A stretch of DNA of 10,686 bases from Thermoflexales bacterium (GTDB taxonomy: Bacteria; Chloroflexota; Anaerolineae; Fen-1058): the NCBI GenBank assembly GCA_016931085.1, contig JAFGFO010000482.1, forward strand, positions 1-10,686. The letters are read 5' to 3'. A program made the translations under genes and the position numbers. The first letter of the stretch is position 1; every line of letters starts with the position of its first letter. Positions 1 to 6,983 of the stretch are shown here, piece by piece. The notes below the pieces were generated by a model, which was given only the letters and a program-made list of their open reading frames with translations, was not told where the DNA came from and searched no databases.

Positions 1-2502
1 GCCCAGGCTTTCGTACGCGGCCACTGCCTGTTCGTAAAACTCGATCGCAAGCTGGTAATGGCCCATGTTGCGCAGCGCGTTGGCCTTATTGAACAAGCCG
101 GCAGCGCTTTCGGCCTCGAGCCCGGCCGGCACAGCCAGTGCCAGGGCACGTTCGGCGGCCTCTCGCGCCGCCTCGAAATCGCCACACTGAAAGCGGAGAT
201 AACTCGTGCCGTTGAGAGCGCGCGCCTGCCCCTTCGCGTCGCCTATCCGCTCAGCCAAATCGTAGGCGGCCTGAAAGTCAACGCCAGCCTGGTCATAGCA
301 GGCCGTTTCCTGGCAAATTCGCCCCCGCTCGTAATACAGCTCCAGGCCGAGCCGCTCGTCCGGCCAAGGCGAGCGGCGCCAGGCCTCGATCGCCTGGCCA
401 TAGTAAGCGATCGCCTCGGCGCCGGCATAGACAGCCCTGGCGCGCTCCCCGGCCTGGCGATTGTAGCGCACGGCCTTGTCCCACACCTGCCCCTGCATAA
501 AGTGGTAGGCCAGCGGCTCGACGCGGCCGGGGAACAGTTGCTCCAGCACCGCGCCGGCTTGCCGGTGCAGCGCAAGCCGGCGGCGGGGGGGAACGAGCTG
601 GTAAACGCTTTCCTGGATGCGGTCGTGCTCGAAGCGATAATGCGAGCCGGTCTCGACCAGGAAGCCCCACTTGACCAGCTCTTCCAAGGCCGGCAGCAGC
701 GCGGCCGGGGCCTGGCGGCTGGCGTTGGCCAACGCGGCAAAGTTAGCATCCTCGCCCAGCACAGCCGCCCACTCCAGCACGCGGCGCAGGGGACGCGCCA
801 GGCGCCCCACCCGGCCGGCGACGAGCTCCTGGATGGAAGCCGGCGTGGGCAAGGCATGGGCCGGGCCGGGATAGACCCACCCATCGCCGGCCTGCGCCAG
901 CAGGACGCCCTGTTCCAACAATGCCTTGAGCATCTCGACCAGGAAAAGCGCGTTGCCGCCCGTCTCACTTTGCAGCCGCCGGGCAAAAACAGCAGATAGC
1001 TCGTCCGCCTCGCCAGTCCCCAGCGATCGCCGGACCATGGTCACAACTTCTGTGGCGTCGAACGGAAGCAGACGCAGCCGCGTGAGAGGCGAGGCGCAAT
1101 CGGCGAGCTGAAGGGCCTCCCAGGCCACGGCCCGCTCGCGCGCTTCGGCAATGCGCCAGGTCACCAGGAGAAAGAGGCGATTCCCCCCCAGGCAGCCAGC
1201 CAGGTGTGGAAGCGCCGCCAGGCTGGCCTGATCCGCCCAATGCAGGTCCTCCAGGATCAACAAGAGCGGCGCCACAGACGCCAGTCCCGCCAGGCAGCGA
1301 GCCAAGCCCTCCCACACGCGCTGCTGCTGCTCGAGCGATTTGGGCGATGGCATCGGGTCCGGCGGCGCTAAATCCGGCAGGTGTTGGCGAAGCGGCGCCA
1401 GCACCTGCCCGGCCGCGCCGAGCCACTGCGGCTCGACCAGCTCGGCCAGTTGCGCCACGCGCAGCGGCGTCAGCAGGGGCTGCAGAGCATCTTGAAGGCA
1501 ACGGTAAGGAGCGGAGGTGGCCAATGGATCGGCCTTGCTCAAGCCCACCTGGAAACCGCGCCAGCGGGCATCGGCGCCGATTTCACTCACCAGGCGCGTT
1601 TTACCCACGCCGGCGTCGCCTTCGACCAGGGCCAGCCCGCCGTGCCCTCGAGCGGCAGCTTGCAGAGCGTGCAACAAGGCCGCGCGCTCGTCTCGCCGTC
1701 CAATGAAAGGCAGGTGAGCGGGGTCGTGCAACAGGGGGGGCGGGGGCGCGGCCACAGGCAAATGAGGCGAGTCTGCCTGGCCTGACGCAGCCGCAATTTC
1801 CCGGTAAAGCGCCATGCTGGCGGGGCTGGGAGGGACGCCCATCTCCTCCGCCAACAAGGCTCGCAGCGTGGCAAATTGCTTCAAGGCAGACTGGGGACGA
1901 TTCAGCAGGTGGAACAAGCGCATCAATTCGCGATGGGCTGGTTCGCGCAGAGGGTCCGCAGCGACGAGGCGCTGGGCGTAGGCCAGGGCTTGCTCGTAAT
2001 CGCCCCGCTGCTTGTGAAAGGTGACGAGCTGCTCCAGGCCGCCCAGGTACAGCTCGCGCAGCCTTTCCCGCTCCAGGAGCGCCCAATCGTCGTAGACGCC
2101 TTCCAGGAAATCGGCCCGGTACAGGGCCACGGCCCGGCCCAGCTCATCCCAACCAGCGGGTTGGGCACACGCATTTTCCAGCGCCGCCACGTCGAGCCAG
2201 TCACCAGGCTGGAGGCGGAAGACCAGCGTGTCGCGCTCCGCCGCCAGGCGGCCGGCAGCCGGGCCGAGCGAGCGGCGGACCTGCCACAGCGCCTGGGTCA
2301 GAGCGCGGCGAGCCGCCGCATCTGGGCGCTCTGGCCAGAAATCGCCAACTAACTTGTCACGATGGAAAACACGTTCGTGGTACAGCACGAGATAGCCCAA
2401 CAACGAGCGCGCCTTGGTCGAAAGCGCCAGGGGCAGCAAGCGCCCCTCCCAATTTAACTCGAGCGGGCCTAAAAGGCAAATGTGCAGGTGCGATGCGCTC
2501 AT
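1..2502 (-). CDS. SARP/BTAD-type transcriptional regulator with AAA ATPase and TPR region (3' end outside window)
   Basis: One minus-strand frame stays open from ATG at 2502 to base 1 (834 codons, no stop), so the gene is cut by the window edge. Residues about 1-103 look like an OmpR/PhoB-type winged-helix DNA-binding domain. Residues about 104-237 form a bacterial transcriptional activator domain (BTAD) of helical repeats. A Pro-rich linker follows, then FIGRRDER (266-273), which opens an AAA_16-type ATPase. Walker A is GDAGVGKT (295-302), Walker B is LLLILEDLHWAD (413-424), and a GNALFLVEML motif lies at 516-525. From about 665 to the edge the protein is TPR-like (AIEFYEQAVAAYESLG at the end). 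Family members (AfsR/MalT-like STAND regulators) switch with nucleotide and activate transcription; the TPRs usually sense or hold a partner. GGGAGG lies 12 bases before the ATG. No other gene of its unit is visible, so its target is unknown. The domain assignment is firm; the regulon is not. Confidence 0.9.
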   Translation of the reverse strand, partial: MSASHLHICLLGPLELNWEGRLLPLALSTKARSLLGYLVLYHERVFHRDKLVGDFWPERPDAAARRALTQALWQVRRSLGPAAGRLAAERDTLVFRLQPGDWLDVAALENACAQPAGWDELGRAVALYRADFLEGVYDDWALLERERLRELYLGGLEQLVTFHKQRGDYEQALAYAQRLVAADPLREPAHRELMRLFHLLNRPQSALKQFATLRALLAEEMGVPPSPASMALYREIAAASGQADSPHLPVAAPPPPLLHDPAHLPFIGRRDERAALLHALQAAARGHGGLALVEGDAGVGKTRLVSEIGADARWRGFQVGLSKADPLATSAPYRCLQDALQPLLTPLRVAQLAELVEPQWLGAAGQVLAPLRQHLPDLAPPDPMPSPKSLEQQQRVWEGLARCLAGLASVAPLLLILEDLHWADQASLAALPHLAGCLGGNRLFLLVTWRIAEARERAVAWEALQLADCASPLTRLRLLPFDATEVVTMVRRSLGTGEADELSAVFARRLQSETGGNALFLVEMLKALLEQGVLLAQAGDGWVYPGPAHALPTPASIQELVAGRVGRLARPLRRVLEWAAVLGEDANFAALANASRQAPAALLPALEELVKWGFLVETGSHYRFEHDRIQESVYQLVPPRRRLALHRQAGAVLEQLFPGRVEPLAYHFMQGQVWDKAVRYNRQAGERARAVYAGAEAIAYYGQAIEAWRRSPWPDERLGLELYYERGRICQETACYDQAGVDFQAAYDLAERIGDAKGQARALNGTSYLRFQCGDFEAAREAAERALALAVPAGLEAESAAGLFNKANALRNMGHYQLAIEFYEQAVAAYESLG

Positions 2503-2548
2503 CCAGGCCGATCTCCTCCCTGCTTGTTTGAGCCAAGCTTGTTCACCG

Positions 2549-2585
2549 TTCGCCTATCCTGGGCCGGTCCCTCGACCGAGGCGAA
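2549..2585. repeat. Nested inverted repeat between the Thr-Pro protein and the regulator
   Basis: The outer arms TTCGCCT (2549-2555) and AGGCGAA (2579-2585) are perfect complements. Inner arms CGGTC (2565-2569) and GACCG (2574-2578) enclose a 4-base loop, with a 9-base bulge on one side only. It lies in the 111-base gap upstream of the regulator. No T-run follows on the minus strand, so it is not a canonical terminator. It could be a leader structure, a regulator site or chance. Confidence 0.4.
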
Positions 2586-2613
2586 ACGGGGCTCGAGAAC
2601 CTTAAACCTGAAC

Positions 2614-3624
2614 CTACCACGTCGGTGTGGACGTCTCCGTTTCAATCGCCAATGCAGGCGTCAGCGTGACGGTCGGCGTAAGGGTGGCGGTCGGCGTGAG
2701 AGTTGGAGTAGCGGTGGGCGTAGAACTGGGTGTGGACGTGACGGTCGGCGTAGGCGTGGGAGGGAGAGGGCTAAAGACCAGCACCCACGAAGCAAGCGCC
2801 GTCTGGGTGGGAACATTCGAGGGGCACACCTCTGCCTTTAGCCCACGCACGAGCGGCACGGCCAACGCGCCCAGGCTGACGTCGTAGGCCACCTGGGCCT
2901 TCATGTCAAAATCGCCATAGCCTGTGCCGCGCTCCGGTTTCAAGCCCGTCACAAAGCGATCCGCCCCGTCCTCCCAACTGACCCACACCTCTATGCCGGC
3001 CAGTCCATGCCCCTGTTCATCCTCGACGTTGACGCGAATCTGGGAAAAACTGGCGCCCATTTCGCACAGCCGCTCTCGCTTGACGAGCAAATAACCCGGC
3101 GTTGGGCTGGGAGTAGGCGTCAGGGTAGGCAGTGACGTCGGCGAAGCAGGGGGGGCGAAAGTGGGCGTGGGGGTGGAGCTGGGCGTGGGGGATGGGCGCG
3201 GCCGGGTCGGCGGCGGCGAAGGGGTGACGAGATCAGGTGTGCTGGTCGGGATCGGCGTGGCCAGGTAGACGATCATCTCAGGCGTGCGCTGGCCCAAGCG
3301 CTCGGCCAACCGCGCCAGCGCGCGCAGGATGGGCGGCGCCTGGAGCTCGGCAATGGCGTGACGCATGACGTCTGTCACGCTCGATCCAATCTTGTCCCCT
3401 TCCCCCAGGCTCTCCAGGCGAAAGCTGGCCCTGGCCCAATCGTTTTCGACCGCGTACGAAGCGGCCACCAACGTGATCCAAGTCGAGCGGTGTTCAGAGC
3501 CAAGCTCGGCCGGGGTGACGTCGGTGTATTCAAGCGGGTCGACAAACCAGCCGTAACCCAGGCCAAGGCTCAGGCCAATGACAAACACGATTACCACGCT
3601 AAGCAAGTAAGGACGAGAACTCAT
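2614..3624 (-). CDS. Membrane-anchored protein with Thr-Pro-rich linkers and a beta domain; function unknown
   Basis: 336 residues. A hydrophobic segment at about 7-27 (signal anchor) is followed by an extracytoplasmic helical domain up to about 120. This domain is clearly related to the product of the gene at 3732-4136: both show GLGLG-type membrane ends, an A-AY----D-A stretch, and RLA--LG---PE---Y at the end. Next come a Thr/Pro/Ser-rich linker (about 123-176, TPTPT type), a likely beta-sandwich domain (about 177-287, two cysteines C187 and C267, motif GLAGIEVWVSWEDG), and a second Thr-Pro tail (about 288-336). Such linkers are typical of surface proteins in Chloroflexota, where they act as spacers and may be glycosylated (inference). 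No clear Shine-Dalgarno precedes ATG 3624. The repetitive Thr-Pro codons make 2617-2766 and 3097-3258 low-complexity DNA. No enzyme motif was seen. Confidence 0.82.
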   Translation of the reverse strand: MSSRPYLLSVVIVFVIGLSLGLGYGWFVDPLEYTDVTPAELGSEHRSTWITLVAASYAVENDWARASFRLESLGEGDKIGSSVTDVMRHAIAELQAPPILRALARLAERLGQRTPEMIVYLATPIPTSTPDLVTPSPPPTRPRPSPTPSSTPTPTFAPPASPTSLPTLTPTPSPTPGYLLVKRERLCEMGASFSQIRVNVEDEQGHGLAGIEVWVSWEDGADRFVTGLKPERGTGYGDFDMKAQVAYDVSLGALAVPLVRGLKAEVCPSNVPTQTALASWVLVFSPLPPTPTPTVTSTPSSTPTATPTLTPTATLTPTVTLTPALAIETETSTPTW

Positions 3625-3647
3625 GACTCAAGGGTTTCAGTACGTAG

Positions 3648-3667
3648 GGCAGGTTTCCATACCTGCC
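3648..3667. repeat. Short palindrome, 7-bp arms
   Basis: GGCAGGT (3648-3654) and ACCTGCC (3661-3667) are perfect inverted arms around a 6-base loop, preceded by GTA. It lies between two paralogous genes and directly next to a second palindrome. The GTAGGG-start layout resembles the element at 6415-6441, which suggests a dispersed extragenic palindrome family rather than a gene-specific site. Confidence 0.55.
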
Positions 3668-3675
3668 GTCAAGAT

Positions 3676-3716
3676 GGCGGCTTATCCACAGGACGCCTTT
3701 GGCGTGGAAAGCCGCC
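3676..3716. repeat. Nested palindrome, 8-bp outer and 5-bp inner arms
   Basis: Outer arms GGCGGCTT (3676-3683) and AAGCCGCC (3709-3716) are perfect complements. Inner arms ACGCC (3693-3697) and GGCGT (3701-3705) enclose a TTT loop. TCC (3685-3687) can also pair with GGA (3706-3708), leaving a 5-base bulge. A stem with this bulged architecture is typical of mobile or dispersed palindromic elements. It could also act as an mRNA stabiliser or attenuator between the two membrane-protein genes. No T-tract follows it. Confidence 0.6.
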
Positions 3717-3731
3717 TTACAATTTCGCTCC

Positions 3732-4136
3732 CTAATACACCATATAGGGCTGCAATTCAGGCAGTTGTACGCCCAGGGCGGCGGCCAGGCGCGCCAGGCG
3801 GCCCACCTCCTCAGGCGGCATATCCCCGGCAATGGCTTCCAGGCCGCGTTGGGCCACCAATGAGCCCAGAGCCTGGTCGCCGTTTACGCCAGAGTCAGAG
3901 GGATCAGCCTCGATCAGCTCCTGCAAGCGCCGGCGGGCCGTGGCCAGGTCGCCGTCCAGGCTGTAGGCCTGGGCCGTCATCAAGATATAATCGGCCCGCC
4001 ACATGGGGTTCAGCGCCGCCGGGCTGGCCGGTGCGAGCCGGAGAGGGAACCACCAGGCAGCCAGCAGGCCCAGGCCGAGGCCGGCGATCAAGCTGACGAT
4101 GACGACGATGCTGGGGACAACTCCTGGGCGTGTCAT
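3732..4136 (-). CDS. Small membrane-anchored helical protein; function unknown
   Basis: 134 residues. A hydrophobic segment at about 9-28 (IVVIVSLIAGLGLGLLAAWW) acts as a signal anchor. The rest is a helical, TPR-like extracytoplasmic domain with ADYILMTAQAYSLDGDLATA and a C-terminal RLARLAAALGVQLPE. It is the stand-alone version of the N-terminal 120 residues of the next gene, so the pair probably arose by duplication. The ATG at 4136 lies only 6 bases after the stop of the upstream exported propeller gene. A GAGG inside the end of that gene is the only Shine-Dalgarno candidate (15 bases from the ATG), so translational coupling is likely. The domain seems common in Chloroflexota, but I know no function for it. 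It may be a scaffold for the neighbouring exported proteins (inference). Confidence 0.8.
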   Translation of the reverse strand: MTRPGVVPSIVVIVSLIAGLGLGLLAAWWFPLRLAPASPAALNPMWRADYILMTAQAYSLDGDLATARRRLQELIEADPSDSGVNGDQALGSLVAQRGLEAIAGDMPPEEVGRLARLAAALGVQLPELQPYMVY

Positions 4137-4142
4137 AACGTG

Positions 4143-6398
4143 TCAGTTATTCCTCACAACCAGCGGCAGATAGGTCAGCCAGGCATAGGTGAAACTCCGC
4201 ACCTCGTTCGACCACAAACAATCGGCCAACCCACTCCCCGGCGAGCGAACACAGGCCCGGTTGACAATAAACACCGGGAATGTCGCCGTACCTGTAATCC
4301 CTACATGCACGGCAAAAGAGACCGTTGCAGGAACAGCAGCCGCCAAATCTATTGTACCACTGATCACATTCGCAGACAGATCATAGCTCACGCCCGGCGG
4401 CGCCTCGAGCGAGCCGTTAAGGTACAGCGTATACGTCGGTACATGGTCATACAAGGCCAGTGCCTGGGCGGTGGGCGCAATCACCTGGATGCTGTAAGTG
4501 AGCACTTCTCCATAGTTAACCGCACCTGCTCGAACGGGGTTGACGAGCTTCCGGATCGTGGAGGCGGCAAAATCCTGCCCTGTAACAGCAGGGGGAACGA
4601 TGACCGTGCGGCGGGCCGGCGACCAAAAATAGCCAGGCGTGGCAGGGACCAAGGTATACTCGCCAGGCAGGACGTTGGTAAACGTGTAGTAACCGTTGGC
4701 ATCCGTCGTCGCGCTGTAGCCTGTGCCACCCGAAATCTGAATTCCAACTACGGGTACACCCACACTGTCCAGCACACGACCGGCGATGAACAATTGTTGC
4801 CCGGCGAAATCCTGGTCTGTGGCACTGGGGGGCACATCGATCGTGCGAGAAGCGGGCGAAAAAGTGTAACCACTCTTGGATGGCGTCAGAGTATAGCTCC
4901 CGACGGCAAGGCCCATCATCACATAGTATCCCTGGGCGCCGGTAGTAATGTTCCTGCCACCTCCCGCCGAGACGACAACATCGGCTATCGGACTGCCGCC
5001 GCTATCCCTGATCCAGCCGGAAATCGAGTAGAGATCTTCCACCACTCCCCGATCGTGGACAAAGACATCGGCCGCATGGTTCGTGTCGTCACTTACCAGG
5101 CTAGAACCAGTGTAAAACACCACATAACGTCCATCGGCAGACATCTGGCGACCCCAAGCGTCATCATCCCCTTGTGTGCCATCTGAGGCGACCGAAACAC
5201 GGGTCGTCTGCCCCGTGTACCGGTCGTGGACAAAGACGTCACTCCAATAGCTCGTATCGTCACTCACCAAATTGCTGGCCAGAGAGGCAAACGCCACGTA
5301 ACGTCCATCGGCTGAGATAAAGGGATACTTGGACTCGTCATTAGCCGGCGTGCCGTCCGAAGCAACCGAAGCGAGGGCCGTTTGACCGCTTTGCCGGTCG
5401 TGGACCCAAATGCCGTCAGACTGAAATGCGATAAAACGTCCATCAGCAGAGATGGAAGCAGACTCTCCACCCCGCTGTACGCCATCAGATGTGACAGAGA
5501 CGCAAGTTGTCTGGCCCGTCTGTAAATCGTGGACAAAAACATCTAGGGCGCCGTTGGTATCGTCACTCACCAGGTTGCTGGCGGCCGATGAAAACGCCAC
5601 ATACCGTCCATCGGCAGAGATCGCGGCATCGTAAGACTTGTTATCCCCCCGGGTGCCATCCGACGCGACCGAAACGCGGGACGTTTGGCCCGTCTGCCGG
5701 TCGTGGACAAAGACGTCGGGGCAGATATCATCATACCTACCATCAAAGTCTGTATCACATATGTTGTTCGTACCACCGCTCACCAGGTTGCTGGCGGTCG
5801 ACGAAAACGCCACATAACGTCCGTCGGCAGAGACCACGGCATCATAAGATTCGCCATCTCCCTGTGTGCCATCCGACGCGACCGAGACGCGGGACGCTTG
5901 GCCAGTCTGCCGGTCGTGGACAAAGACATCGCGGCAATTATCGTCATATACTTTATCCATGTCTGTATCACACACGTTGTTCGTGTCGCCGCTCACCAGG
6001 TTGCCAGCCTCAGACTCAAACGCTACCAGCCGCCCGTCAGCAGAGATGAAGGCCCCGCCAGAGAAGTCATCCCCCTGTGTGCCGTCCGAGGCGGTCGAGA
6101 CGCGGGTCGTCTGGCCCGTCTGCCGATCGTGGACAAAGACATCAGAGGCGTTATTCGTATCGCCGCTCACCAGGTCGCTGGCTATAGAGTAGAAGGCCAC
6201 GTAACGCCCATCGGCCGAAATAGAACCGCCCACAGAACCGCGATTTCCCTGGGCACCATTCGAGGCGACCGAGACGCGGGTGGTGACGCCACCGGCAGCC
6301 AGGCGGGGGCTGGAAAAAGCGCTGGCCCCTCGCAACATCGCCGCCAGCATGAATGTTGAGAGTATAACGCGAGCAACATGGCCCGAAAATTTGTCCAT
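4143..6398 (-). CDS. Exported TolB/PD40 seven-repeat beta-propeller protein with carboxypeptidase-regulatory-like and DUF11-like domains
   Basis: 751 residues. A signal peptide is visible (basic start, hydrophobic VILSTFMLAAML, cleavage probably near ASA-F, about 27). Residues 39-450 hold seven PD40-like repeats with the core ISADGRYVAF---SNLVS-DTN---DVFVHDRQTGQ, as expected for a seven-bladed propeller. Repeat 5 (about 298-339) is shortened. Repeats 2 and 3 carry inserts CDTDMDKVYDDNC (143-155) and CDTDFDGRYDDIC (214-226), which look like calcium-binding DxDxD loops closed by two cysteines. Two carboxypeptidase-regulatory-like beta domains follow (about 455-532 and 536-612), then a DUF11-like beta domain (about 613-735). 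The tail is YLPLVVRNN, a short C-terminal motif recurring in exported Chloroflexota proteins. Start ATG 6398 has AGGAG 10 bases upstream. It is likely a surface or secreted binding protein; the ligand is unknown. No protease or hydrolase motif was found. Confidence 0.88.
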   Translation of the reverse strand: MDKFSGHVARVILSTFMLAAMLRGASAFSSPRLAAGGVTTRVSVASNGAQGNRGSVGGSISADGRYVAFYSIASDLVSGDTNNASDVFVHDRQTGQTTRVSTASDGTQGDDFSGGAFISADGRLVAFESEAGNLVSGDTNNVCDTDMDKVYDDNCRDVFVHDRQTGQASRVSVASDGTQGDGESYDAVVSADGRYVAFSSTASNLVSGGTNNICDTDFDGRYDDICPDVFVHDRQTGQTSRVSVASDGTRGDNKSYDAAISADGRYVAFSSAASNLVSDDTNGALDVFVHDLQTGQTTCVSVTSDGVQRGGESASISADGRFIAFQSDGIWVHDRQSGQTALASVASDGTPANDESKYPFISADGRYVAFASLASNLVSDDTSYWSDVFVHDRYTGQTTRVSVASDGTQGDDDAWGRQMSADGRYVVFYTGSSLVSDDTNHAADVFVHDRGVVEDLYSISGWIRDSGGSPIADVVVSAGGGRNITTGAQGYYVMMGLAVGSYTLTPSKSGYTFSPASRTIDVPPSATDQDFAGQQLFIAGRVLDSVGVPVVGIQISGGTGYSATTDANGYYTFTNVLPGEYTLVPATPGYFWSPARRTVIVPPAVTGQDFAASTIRKLVNPVRAGAVNYGEVLTYSIQVIAPTAQALALYDHVPTYTLYLNGSLEAPPGVSYDLSANVISGTIDLAAAVPATVSFAVHVGITGTATFPVFIVNRACVRSPGSGLADCLWSNEVRSFTYAWLTYLPLVVRNN
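5049..6284 (-). repeat. In-gene tandem repeat array coding seven propeller blades
   Basis: Seven units of roughly 130-215 bases share near-identical words such as CGGTCGTGGACAAAGAC (plus-strand reading, for example near 5221, 5698, 5911 and 6125) and the complement of GCCGATGGACG. DNA identity is high enough for slippage or recombination between units, so copy number may vary between strains. Two units contain the cysteine-flanked acidic insert and one unit is shortened. Confidence 0.75.
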
Positions 6399-6414
6399 AA
6401 TTTCAAAACTCCTG

Positions 6415-6441
6415 GTAGGAGCGGGGTAACCCCGCCCCTAC
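6415..6441. repeat. GC-rich palindrome upstream of the propeller gene
   Basis: GTAGGAGCGGGG (6415-6426) pairs with CCCCGCCCCTAC (6430-6441) around a 3-base loop. The single mismatch becomes a G-U pair when read as minus-strand RNA. It sits in the 100-base gap between the DUF35 gene and the propeller gene, two bases from the AGGAG ribosome binding site. It could hinder read-through from the mevalonate cluster or lower translation initiation, but no T-tract follows. The sequence resembles dispersed palindromes of this phylum. Confidence 0.6.
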
Positions 6442-6498
6442 GGAAAGTCAGCCCCAATACAAAGCCCGCTTCAGTGCAGCGCAGGTCCCGAGCCACAG

Positions 6499-6894
6499 CT
6501 AGTGAAGCCGGGGGCGGAACTTGTAGCCGTACACGATCACCCCCTGCTCGCCATCCTCGCGCAGGCGGCGGGTCACCATCTCGACCGGCATGCCGATCTG
6601 GATGTCTTCGTTGTCCACGTCCGCCAATTGGGCGGTGACGAGCGGCCCCTCTTCCAACTCGACCAAGGCCACGTGATACGGCGCAAACTCTTCAAAACCC
6701 TCTGGGGGATGATAGATCGTCGTATACGAGTAGACGTGGCCTTTGCCACTAAAGGCGAACGGCGTTTTGGCCGGCGCCTCACACTCGGGGCAAATATCGC
6801 GCGGCGGAAAGATCTTGTTGCCGCACTTGTCACACACTTCGCCCACCAGCGAGTAACGCTGTTTTTGAAATCTCCAATAGCGTGGAATTTGCAT
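6499..6894 (-). CDS. DUF35 zinc-ribbon/OB-fold protein, bridging subunit of the thiolase/HMG-CoA synthase complex
   Basis: 131 residues. The start PRYWR and a rubredoxin-like zinc ribbon CDKC (C21, C24) and CPEC (C35, C38), with FPPRDICPEC between, identify the N-terminal domain. An OB-fold follows (about 45-125, with GKGHVYSYTTI and APYHVALVELEEGPLVTAQL). In archaea this protein joins acetoacetyl-CoA thiolase and HMG-CoA synthase into one complex, and its OB-fold helps form a shared CoA site so the intermediate is passed on. Its place directly after an archaeal-type synthase and thiolase supports the same role here (family knowledge plus context, not shown by sequence alone). All four zinc cysteines are present. 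ATG 6894 has a strong GGAGG 6 bases upstream. Other DUF35 proteins partner with other thiolases, but the neighbours make that less likely. Confidence 0.92.
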   Translation of the reverse strand: MQIPRYWRFQKQRYSLVGEVCDKCGNKIFPPRDICPECEAPAKTPFAFSGKGHVYSYTTIYHPPEGFEEFAPYHVALVELEEGPLVTAQLADVDNEDIQIGMPVEMVTRRLREDGEQGVIVYGYKFRPRLH

Positions 6895-6900
6895 CCTTAT

Positions 6901-6905
6901 CCTCC
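6901..6905 (-). promoter_or_regulatory. Ribosome binding site of the DUF35 gene
   Basis: GGAGG on the minus strand, 6 bases before ATG 6894. It is the strongest Shine-Dalgarno in the cluster and begins only 5 bases after the neighbouring palindrome ends. This suggests the last gene is translated independently of the thiolase gene. Confidence 0.75.
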
Positions 6906-6910
6906 AATTC

Positions 6911-6983
6911 TTTTATCCGCGAATCCGCGCTAATTTTCACCAATTTTTATACCATTCGTGCAGATTCGCGTAGATTCGCGGAT
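6911..6983. repeat. Imperfect long palindrome filling the thiolase-DUF35 gap
   Basis: The left arm 6915-6944 starts ATCCGCGAATCC; the right arm 6954-6983, reverse-complemented, starts ATCCGCGAATCT. They match at 24 of 30 positions around a 9-base AT-rich loop. The right arm reaches into the thiolase stop codon and the left end nearly touches the DUF35 ribosome binding site, so the element fills the junction. A half copy lies at 10628-10663. This is a dispersed extragenic repeat; it may fold in the mRNA and alter the ratio of the two products. Confidence 0.75.

Noticed and set aside
58..999. Plus-strand open frame of 313 codons
   Set aside because: Antisense to the intact regulator frame, no family motifs, no ribosome binding site; long shadow frames are expected in GC-rich DNA.
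243..1501. Several minus-strand frames in other phases suggesting a frameshifted regulator
   Set aside because: Direct translation from ATG 2502 is continuous to base 1 with all motifs in one phase; the other frames are Arg/Ala/Pro-rich shadows.
2617..3258. Low-complexity Thr-Pro DNA considered as a non-coding satellite or assembly artefact
   Set aside because: The reading frame is kept through both tracts and the protein between them looks like a folded domain; such linkers are normal in this phylum.
3625..3731. TTGACG near 3669-3674 considered as a -35 box for the downstream gene
   Set aside because: No acceptable -10 at 16-18 bases; the region is fully explained by the palindromes.
4140..5186. 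Plus-strand open frame of 348 codons opposite the propeller gene
   Set aside because: The minus-strand protein has a signal peptide, seven regular repeats and known domains; the plus-strand frame has none and is mirrored repeat sequence.
5049..6284. Regular repeats considered as a CRISPR array
   Set aside because: Units of 130-215 bases are coding, in frame and similar over their whole length; there are no short identical repeats with unique spacers.
5685..6359. Plus-strand repetitive open frame of 224 codons
   Set aside because: Its repeats are only the reverse reading of the propeller blades.
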